This document shows positions 6,096 through 12,388 of a DNA stretch of 14,740 bases, piece after piece (positions within the stretch are counted from its first letter, which is position 1; each line of letters opens with the position of its first letter). The notes under the pieces are model-generated. The model was not told the DNA's origin. It made no database searches and saw only the letters and a program-made list of their open reading frames with translations. The position numbers were made by a program, and so were the translations under genes. Source of the stretch: Comamonadaceae bacterium. GTDB taxonomy: Bacteria; Pseudomonadota; Gammaproteobacteria; Burkholderiales; Burkholderiaceae_C. Location of the stretch: positions 1-14,740 of the forward strand of contig CANHLD010000030.1 in the NCBI GenBank assembly GCA_947461325.1, written 5' to 3'.

Positions 6096-7729
6096 GCCAT
6101 TCACACATCAATAGCACCATGATGCCGGTGCACTTGTCGCTCAACCATTTGTTGGAACGCGCCGGTCATTTGTTTGCAAGCAATGAAGTGGTTTCACGAT
6201 TGCCAGACAAATCCTATGTGCAACATACCTATGGCGATATTTACCGCCGCACCCGACAGTTGGCGCAGGCTTTGTTGAACCTGGGTTTAAAGAAAGGGGA
6301 CCGGGTGGCCACGCTCTGCTGGAACCACCATGTGCACTTGGAATGCTATTTCGGCATTCCCGCCGCAGGCGGCGTCATGCACACCTTGAATTTGCGTTTG
6401 TCGCCCGAAGAATTGGCGTGGATTGCCAACGATGCCAAGGACCGTTTTTTGATTGTGGATGATGTGCTTTTGCCCTTGCTTCATCAATTCAAACACCTGT
6501 GTCATTTTGAAAAAATCATCGTTGTGCCTTTTTCCGGACAAGCCTTTAGCGGCCCGGAATTGAATTACGAAAACTTGCTGGAAAACACAGACAGCACCCG
6601 CTTTGAATACGTGAAGCACCATGAAGACGATGCGGTTTCCATGTGCTACACCTCCGGCACCACTGGCAAACCCAAGGGCGTGGTGTATTCACACCGTTCC
6701 ACGTTGCTGCATACTTTGGTCGGTTGTCTGGGCGATTTTTGGTCATTGAAAAGTACCGATGTGGTGTTGCCTGTCACACCCATGTTCCATGCCAACAGTT
6801 GGGGCATTCCTTATGGCGCCATGATGATGGGCAGTAAACTGGTTTTCCCGGGCCCGCATTTGCACCCTGAAGATTTGCTGGATCTGATGCAATACGCGCC
6901 GCCTACTCTGGCTTTGGGAGTGCCCACCATTTGGATGAGCTTGATTCAAACCTTTGAGGCCTCTGTGAAAACCTCGCCCGGACGCTGGAAGCTGCCTAGC
7001 GGTATGCGCAGTTTGGTCGGTGGTGCGGCGGTTCCTGAAGCCTTGATCAGGGCTTTTGACAAACATGGCATCTGGATCATGCAAGGCTGGGGTATGACGG
7101 AAACCTCTCCTTTGTGCACCGTGTCTTTTTTGAAATCGGAATTTGCGGGCGACAGCGAAAACGAGCGCTACCGGCGTGCTGCCATGGCAGGCATACAAGT
7201 GCCTTTGGTCGATTTGCGGATACGCACTGACGATGGACTCAACGCTGCATGGGACGGCAAGCAAGTCGGCGAGATCCAAGTGCGCGGTCCGTTTATCACA
7301 GGCAGTTACCACCAAGTGCCAGTGCAAGAAGACAAATTCACGGCGGACGGTTGGCTGCGCACCGGCGATGTCGCCAGTGTGGACTCCGCCGGTTTTGTGC
7401 GCATCACAGACCGCACCAAGGACTTGATCAAGTCGGGCGGGGAATGGATCAGTTCGGTCGATCTTGAAAACGCGTTGATGGCGCATGCCTCTATTGCAGA
7501 GGCAGCAGTCATCGCCATACCGGATGAAAAATGGAGCGAACGGCCATTGGCTTGTGTGGTGCTCAAACCTGGCGCCACATTGGATACAGCAAATCTGAAC
7601 GAACATTTGTTGTCCATGGGATTTGCCAAATGGCAGTTGCCCGACCGCTACCAACCCATAGATACGATCCCTCGCACCTCAACCGGTAAATTTTATAAAT
7701 TGAAATTGCGAGAGATGTTTCCGGCCTAG
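6092..7729 (+). CDS. AlkK-like medium/long-chain fatty-acyl-CoA synthetase (AMP-forming)
   Basis: ANL-superfamily ligase that makes acyl-CoA from a carboxylic acid, ATP and CoA. It has 545 residues, usual for the AlkK branch. Seen: YTSGTTGKPKG (186-196), P-loop A3; the acyl-pocket region LPVTPMFHANSWG (226-238); QGWGMTETSP (331-340), A5; WLRTGDVA (421-428), A7; RTKDLIKSGGEWIS (441-454), A8 hinge; and TGKFYK (531-536), A10, with the adenylation lysine K533. The SHRST segment after A3 (200-204) and the MFHANSWG block resemble Pseudomonas AlkK, favouring medium-chain aliphatic acids, though aromatic or branched acids cannot be excluded. Its ATG overlaps the hydrolase stop and has no Shine-Dalgarno, so translation is probably coupled. 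An alternative start at the double ATG (6119/6122) has no better site. It is the last gene of its operon and convergent with polA. Confidence 0.9.
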   Translation: MSHSHINSTMMPVHLSLNHLLERAGHLFASNEVVSRLPDKSYVQHTYGDIYRRTRQLAQALLNLGLKKGDRVATLCWNHHVHLECYFGIPAAGGVMHTLNLRLSPEELAWIANDAKDRFLIVDDVLLPLLHQFKHLCHFEKIIVVPFSGQAFSGPELNYENLLENTDSTRFEYVKHHEDDAVSMCYTSGTTGKPKGVVYSHRSTLLHTLVGCLGDFWSLKSTDVVLPVTPMFHANSWGIPYGAMMMGSKLVFPGPHLHPEDLLDLMQYAPPTLALGVPTIWMSLIQTFEASVKTSPGRWKLPSGMRSLVGGAAVPEALIRAFDKHGIWIMQGWGMTETSPLCTVSFLKSEFAGDSENERYRRAAMAGIQVPLVDLRIRTDDGLNAAWDGKQVGEIQVRGPFITGSYHQVPVQEDKFTADGWLRTGDVASVDSAGFVRITDRTKDLIKSGGEWISSVDLENALMAHASIAEAAVIAIPDEKWSERPLACVVLKPGATLDTANLNEHLLSMGFAKWQLPDRYQPIDTIPRTSTGKFYKLKLREMFPA

Positions 7730-7781
7730 AGCATCAAGTAGCACCTACTCGCTTTTCTAAATCATCTGTTGGTGTTAAATC

Positions 7782-7798
7782 CTGTCGCGCGCTGACAG
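7782..7798. terminator. Weak hairpin in the gap between acyl-CoA ligase and polA
   Basis: CTGTC (7782-7786) and GACAG (7794-7798) form a 5-bp stem around a 7-nt GC-rich loop, in the 73-bp convergent gap between the two stop codons. Position fits a shared terminator, but there is no run of T on either side, so it is not a canonical intrinsic terminator. Nothing else is recognisable in the gap. Confidence 0.25.
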
Positions 7799-7802
7799 TT
7801 GC

Positions 7803-10580
7803 TTAATGCGCCTCGTCCCAGTTTTTACCTACACCGACCTCGGCCAACAAAGGCACTTTAAGCTCGGCCACACCGGCCATCAGCCGAGGGATTTCTGTTT
7901 TCACCCAATCGACTTCTGCATCCGGCACTTCAAACACCAATTCATCATGCACTTGCATGATCATGCGCGTGCCTTTGTGTTCAGCGTCTAGTACCTGCTG
8001 CACCTTGACCATGCTGAGCTTGATCAGATCTGCCGCCGTGCCTTGCATGGGCGCGTTGATGGCGGCACGCTCGGCACCGGCTCGTCTGGGGCCGTTCGGT
8101 GAATTGATTTCAGGTAAATACAAACGTCTGCCGAACACAGTCTCCACATAGGCTTGCGCCTTGGCCTGCGAGCGAGTGTCGTCCATATAGCGCTTCACAC
8201 CGGCAAAGCGCTGGAAATATCGCTCTATGTAATTTTTTGCAGCGGTGTTGTCTATGCCCAATGCTTTGGCCAAACCAAATGCACTCATCCCATAAATCAA
8301 ACCGAAGTTGATCACCTTGGCATAGCGGCGCTGTTCGCTACTGACGGTGTCAGGTGTCAAACCAAACACTTCGGCTGCAGTGGCTTTGTGCACATCTAAG
8401 CCATCGTGAAAAGCTTTCAACAAAGCCGGGTCGTCGCTCAGGTGCGCCATGATGCGCAACTCGATCTGGCTGTAATCGGCGCTGGCAATCACATACCCAG
8501 GCGGTGCCACGAAAGCCTCACGCACTTTGCGGCCCTCGGGCGTGCGAATGGGAATGTTTTGCAAATTCGGATCGTTGCTGGACAACCTGCCTGTCACCGC
8601 CACCGCTTGCGCGTAATGGGTGTGGACTCTGCCGGTCAACGGTTGCGCGAGTTGCGCGAGCTTGTCGGTGTAGGTGCCTTTGAGTTTGGCAAGTGAGCGG
8701 TGTTCCAAAATTTTCTTTGGCAGCGGGTAGTCTTCAGCCAGTTTCTCCAACACTTCCTCGTCGGTGCTGCGGGCCCCGGTGGCGGTTTTTTTCACCACGG
8801 GCAAACCGAGTTTGTCGAAAAATATTTCGCCAAGTTGTTTAGGTGATGCCAGATTGAACGGCTGCCCGGCAATCTCATAAGCCTCTTGCTCCAACTGCAT
8901 GATGCGCATGCCCAATGCATGGCTTTGCGCGGCCAGTGTCGGCGCATCAATCAACACGCCATTGCGTTCAATCCGGTAAAGCGCTTCGCTGCTTTGTATT
9001 TCGAGTTGGTAAACATAATTCAGTTTCTCATCGGCTTGCAGCAAAGGCCACAGCCGCTGATGCACAGCGAGTGTGAAATCTGCATCTTCACAAGCGTAAT
9101 GCGCGGCACGCGCCACATCCACCTGCGCGAATGAAATCTGGTGCGCGCCCTTGCCGCACAAATCTTCATAAGACAAACCTTTGCGGCCTAAGTGCCTGTC
9201 CGCCAGACTCTCCAAACCATGCGGCTTGTGAACCTCGAGCACATAACTTTGCAGCATGGTGTCGTGCACATAGCCTTGCACTTCAATGCCATGGTTGGCA
9301 AACACATGCCGGTCGTATTTCACATGCTGACCCAATTTGTGTTTGCTGCCGTCTTCCAGCCAAGGCTTGAGCTTTTGCAACACCTCTTGCAAAGGTAATT
9401 GCGTAGGCGCATCGGCGGCGTTGTGCGACAGCGGTATGTAGGCAGCCTCGCCCGGGGTCACACACACACTGATGCCTACAATTTGCGCTTGCATTTCCAC
9501 CAACGACGTGGTTTCGGTGTCTAAAGCCACCAAATCGGCCTGCGTTATTTTGGTTAACCACTTGTCAAAGCTGTCCCAGTCCAACACGGTGTCATAAGTC
9601 ACCTCTGTTGATACCTCGGGTGCGGGCGCGTCAAACAACACGCCAACTTCACCGACACCACCGCCTTGGTGCGCGCTGTTTTTACCAGCAGGCGCATCCG
9701 ACGACATTGAGCTGACTAAGCCCTTGAAACCGTATTGCTTGTAAAAATCCAGCAAGCCTGCCTCATCCACCGCTTTCACCAAAATGCCGTCCAACGACGG
9801 CCAACCGTTCACATAAGCGCTGAGGTCGCAATCGGTTTTCATGGTCACCAATTGCCTGCCTGTGGCCAGCCAGTCTTTGGCCTGTCGCAGGTTTTCACCC
9901 GCCACGCCTTTGATCTCATCGGCACGCGCCATCAATGCATCTAATGAGCCATATTCGGCCAACCACTTGGCCGCAGTTTTAGGACCGACCTTGGGCACAC
10001 CGGGCACGTTGTCCACCGTGTCGCCGACCAATGTTTGGAAGTCGATCATCAATGAAGGCGGCACGCCGAATTCTTCCGTGACACCAGCCACATCGCGTTT
10101 TTTGCCATTCATGGTGTCGATGATGGTGATGTGCTCGTTGACCAGTTGGCTCAAGTCTTTGTCACCGCTGGAAACGATGACGTTCAAACCTTGGGATGCG
10201 GCCACATGCGCCAGCGTGGCGATCACGTCATCGGCTTCCACACCGGGCACGTCCAGCAGAGGCCACCCCATCATCCTTACCAAGCGGTGAATCGGCTCGA
10301 TCTGGCTGCGCAAGTCGTCCGGCATGGGCGAGCGCGTGGCCTTGTAGTCCGGGTAAATCTCGTCACGAAATGTCGGCCCCTTGGCATCAAACACGCAGAC
10401 CGCATGCGCCGTTGGCCATTCACGGCGCAGGCTTTGCAGCATGTTGACCATGCCTCGTATGGCGCCAGTGGCCTGGCTGTTCGGGTCGTTGCGATCGGCG
10501 CGCAAATCGGGCATGGCGTGGAACGCGCGGTAGAGGTAGCTGGAGCCGTCGACCAGCAGTAAAGTGGGAGTGTCTTGCAT
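7803..10580 (-). CDS. polA: DNA polymerase I
   Basis: Fills gaps in excision repair and removes RNA primers during Okazaki fragment maturation. It has 925 residues (E. coli has 928) and all three domains. The 5'-nuclease domain (1-about 290) carries D11, FDAKGPTFR (64-72), GVEADD (113-118), SGDKD (138-142) and the helix-hairpin-helix GVPKVGPKTA (194-203). The 3'-5' exonuclease domain (about 325-515) carries LDTETTSL (D354, E356), KYDRHV (D423) and YACED (Y495, D499). The polymerase domain has motif A SADYSQIELR (700-709, D702), motif B RRYAKVINFGLIYG (751-764) and motif C QVHDE (876-880, D879). E. coli N420 (GQNLKYD) is H419 here. The start at 10580 matches the family N-terminus (TLLLVDGSSYLYRAFHAMP); the frame stays open upstream only as antisense of thrB. 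No Shine-Dalgarno is visible, and an inverted repeat sits there instead. It is divergent from thrB. Confidence 0.98.
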   Translation of the reverse strand: MQDTPTLLLVDGSSYLYRAFHAMPDLRADRNDPNSQATGAIRGMVNMLQSLRREWPTAHAVCVFDAKGPTFRDEIYPDYKATRSPMPDDLRSQIEPIHRLVRMMGWPLLDVPGVEADDVIATLAHVAASQGLNVIVSSGDKDLSQLVNEHITIIDTMNGKKRDVAGVTEEFGVPPSLMIDFQTLVGDTVDNVPGVPKVGPKTAAKWLAEYGSLDALMARADEIKGVAGENLRQAKDWLATGRQLVTMKTDCDLSAYVNGWPSLDGILVKAVDEAGLLDFYKQYGFKGLVSSMSSDAPAGKNSAHQGGGVGEVGVLFDAPAPEVSTEVTYDTVLDWDSFDKWLTKITQADLVALDTETTSLVEMQAQIVGISVCVTPGEAAYIPLSHNAADAPTQLPLQEVLQKLKPWLEDGSKHKLGQHVKYDRHVFANHGIEVQGYVHDTMLQSYVLEVHKPHGLESLADRHLGRKGLSYEDLCGKGAHQISFAQVDVARAAHYACEDADFTLAVHQRLWPLLQADEKLNYVYQLEIQSSEALYRIERNGVLIDAPTLAAQSHALGMRIMQLEQEAYEIAGQPFNLASPKQLGEIFFDKLGLPVVKKTATGARSTDEEVLEKLAEDYPLPKKILEHRSLAKLKGTYTDKLAQLAQPLTGRVHTHYAQAVAVTGRLSSNDPNLQNIPIRTPEGRKVREAFVAPPGYVIASADYSQIELRIMAHLSDDPALLKAFHDGLDVHKATAAEVFGLTPDTVSSEQRRYAKVINFGLIYGMSAFGLAKALGIDNTAAKNYIERYFQRFAGVKRYMDDTRSQAKAQAYVETVFGRRLYLPEINSPNGPRRAGAERAAINAPMQGTAADLIKLSMVKVQQVLDAEHKGTRMIMQVHDELVFEVPDAEVDWVKTEIPRLMAGVAELKVPLLAEVGVGKNWDEAH

Positions 10581-10640
10581 AAGAGGGATTGTGCCTACAA
10601 TCTCGCCTTCCCTTAGCAACCAGCTGTTCGCAACCCGTCC
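10581..10640. promoter_or_regulatory. Divergent polA/thrB intergenic region
   Basis: Only 60 bp separate the polA and thrB start codons, so promoters must be here or inside the genes. TACAAT (10596-10601) is 5 of 6 to a plus-strand -10 box. The nearest -35-like hexamer is TTGCAT (10575-10580), with a short 15-nt spacer, so a thrB promoter is only tentative. I see no acceptable minus-strand promoter and no Shine-Dalgarno for either gene. Confidence 0.35.
10587..10602. repeat. Perfect inverted repeat GATTGT-gcct-ACAATC next to the polA start
   Basis: Two perfect 6-bp arms, 10587-10592 and 10597-10602, around a 4-nt spacer. The proximal arm ends 6 bp before the polA ATG, where a ribosome-binding site would normally lie, and the repeat overlaps the candidate thrB -10 box. 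It could be an operator or an mRNA hairpin. Its function is unknown and a chance origin is possible. Confidence 0.5.
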
Positions 10641-11591
10641 ATGGCCGTTTTCACTGAAGTTTCCGAGCAGCAAGCCGCCGAACTGTTGAACCAATTGTCG
10701 ATTGGCGACTTGGTCAGCTTGCAAGGCATCAACAGCGGTATAGAAAACACTAACTATTTTCTGACAACCGATCAAGGCGAATACGTGTTGACGGTGTTTG
10801 AGCGCTTGAACCATGCGCAAGTGCCTTTCTATCTTTACTTGATGAAACACTTGGCATCCAAAGGCATTGCGGTGCCGGATCCGCAAGGCAACCTGCAAGG
10901 CGAAATTGTGTTGACCTTGATGGACAAACCCGCTGCTGTGGTCAACCGCTTGTCTGGTGAATCTCAGTTGCAACCCACCACAGTGCATTGCGCCGGTATG
11001 GGCAGCACCTTGGCGCACATGCATTTGGCTGCGCAAGACTATGACCGGCATCAAATCAATTTGCGCGGGCTGGCTTGGTGGAACGAGACCGTGCCTGACA
11101 TCCTGCCGTTTTTGTCTTCTGACCAATCGCGCTTATTGACGCATGAACTGGCCTACCAAAACCACTTGACCAGCTTGTCTGCTTTCGCCGCATTGCCAAG
11201 CGGACCTGTGCATGCGGACGCTTTTCGCAACAACGTCATGTTTGACGGTGAAAAACTCAGTGGCGTGTTTGATTTTTATTTCGCCGGTGTAGATCACTGG
11301 TTGTTTGACTTGGGTGTGTGCATCAATGACTGGTGCATCGATTTAGAAACCGGCGTCTTAGACTCAGAGCGTTTCCTTGCCATGTTGCATGCGTATTCAC
11401 ACGTACGCCCCTTGAGCGCACAAGAACGCGGCATGATCAATCCGATGTTGCGTGCGGCGGCCTTGCGTTTTTGGATCTCCAGATTGTGGGATTTCCACTT
11501 GCCACGCGAAGCCAGCATGCTGCAACCCCACGACCCCATGCACTTTGAACGCATACTCACGCAAAGACTGCATCACCCTGTCACACTCTGA
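10641..11591 (+). CDS. thrB: Homoserine kinase (APH-fold type)
   Basis: Phosphorylates L-homoserine with ATP to O-phosphohomoserine, the penultimate step of threonine synthesis. This is the aminoglycoside-phosphotransferase-fold ThrB of many proteobacteria, unrelated to the GHMP-type ThrB of E. coli. It has 316 residues, typical length. Seen: N-terminal lobe QGINSGIENTNYFL (28-41) and YVLTVFE (48-54); SGLHG-type region absent as expected; catalytic loop GPVHADAFRNNVMF (188-201) with H191, D193 and N198; metal-binding VFDFYFAG (209-216) with D211 in the DFG position. The start MAVFTEVS matches the family N-terminus but lacks a visible Shine-Dalgarno. The gene is divergent from polA and 3 nt before the membrane-protein gene, which probably shares its transcript. 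Confidence 0.95.
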   Translation: MAVFTEVSEQQAAELLNQLSIGDLVSLQGINSGIENTNYFLTTDQGEYVLTVFERLNHAQVPFYLYLMKHLASKGIAVPDPQGNLQGEIVLTLMDKPAAVVNRLSGESQLQPTTVHCAGMGSTLAHMHLAAQDYDRHQINLRGLAWWNETVPDILPFLSSDQSRLLTHELAYQNHLTSLSAFAALPSGPVHADAFRNNVMFDGEKLSGVFDFYFAGVDHWLFDLGVCINDWCIDLETGVLDSERFLAMLHAYSHVRPLSAQERGMINPMLRAAALRFWISRLWDFHLPREASMLQPHDPMHFERILTQRLHHPVTL

Positions 11592-11594
11592 CCT

Positions 11595-12371
11595 ATGAAA
11601 CTCAATGTTGTCAAAGCCCGCACCGGCTCTCTCTGGGTAAGACAAGGCATTCGCAATTTTTGGCGCCAACCTCTGGCGCTCAGCGGATTGTTCTTGCTCT
11701 TTATCGCACTGGCGTCCATGGCGTCCATGTTGTCCTATGGCGGAAGTTTTTTAGGACTGATGTTTGTACCGCTTGGCTCACTCGGCTTGATGGCTGCCGC
11801 ACGTGAGGCTGACCTGGCTCGGTTTCCCATGCCCACCATGCTGATCATCGGCTTCAAAAACGGCGCAGCCCAAAGTAAAAAAATGGTTCTGATGGGCTTT
11901 CTCTATGCCTTGCTGTTTTGTTTTATTTTGGTGATGTCCACCTTTTTTGACAACGGTGAATTTGCCCGCATGTACATGGCCGGCAGCAGCCTGAATGAAG
12001 AGAATATTGTCAACGAAGACTTTCAAACGGCAGCTCTTTTTTGTTTGCTGATGTATTTGCCCTTGTCCACTTTGTTCTGGCATGCACCGGCCCTGATGCA
12101 TTGGCATGCTCAGCCCTTGGCCAAAAGCATCTTTTTCAGCTTCATGGCTTGCTGGACCAACTGGCGCGCATTTGCTGTGTTTGGCCTAACTTGGTTGGGC
12201 ATATTTTTATCAACCAGTGTGATTCTGAGTTTAATCAGCATGGTGTTTGAAGACGGTCAACTCTCCATCACACTCATGCTGCCTGCCATGTTGATGCTGG
12301 CGGCCATGTTTTTTTCTTCCAGCTATTACAGTTTTCGCGACTGCTTTATCAGCGAACCCTTACTGGCTTAA
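11595..12371 (+). CDS. BPSS1780-type integral membrane protein of unknown function
   Basis: 258-residue polytopic inner-membrane protein. I recognise the BPSS1780 family from the N-terminal pattern KARTGSLWVRQGIRNFWRQP (7-26) followed by LALSGLFLLF, and from the loop MAAAREADLARFPMP (66-80). Six hydrophobic segments are apparent at about 28-46, 51-68, 97-115, 146-163, 192-216 and 223-243. There is an acidic loop at 119-144 between the third and fourth segments, and no enzymatic motif. The ATG lies 3 nt after the thrB stop (TGAcctATG) with no Shine-Dalgarno, so translation is probably by coupling to thrB. Members are, to my knowledge, often found beside thrB in Burkholderiales. A role in amino-acid or metabolite transport has not been shown and should not be assumed. 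The gene is convergent with uvrD, with a 17-bp gap. Confidence 0.8.
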   Translation: MKLNVVKARTGSLWVRQGIRNFWRQPLALSGLFLLFIALASMASMLSYGGSFLGLMFVPLGSLGLMAAAREADLARFPMPTMLIIGFKNGAAQSKKMVLMGFLYALLFCFILVMSTFFDNGEFARMYMAGSSLNEENIVNEDFQTAALFCLLMYLPLSTLFWHAPALMHWHAQPLAKSIFFSFMACWTNWRAFAVFGLTWLGIFLSTSVILSLISMVFEDGQLSITLMLPAMLMLAAMFFSSSYYSFRDCFISEPLLA

Positions 12372-12388
12372 TCAGCAATAAGTAGGCG

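Noticed and set aside
6743..7654. 303-codon minus-strand open frame opposite the acyl-CoA ligase
   Set aside because: Composition and lack of motifs match an antisense shadow. The plus-strand ligase carries every ANL motif through this stretch.
10581..11126. In-frame N-terminal extension of polA by 182 codons
   Set aside because: It lies entirely opposite thrB and its intergenic region, has no PolA counterpart, and the family N-terminus begins exactly at the ATG at 10580.
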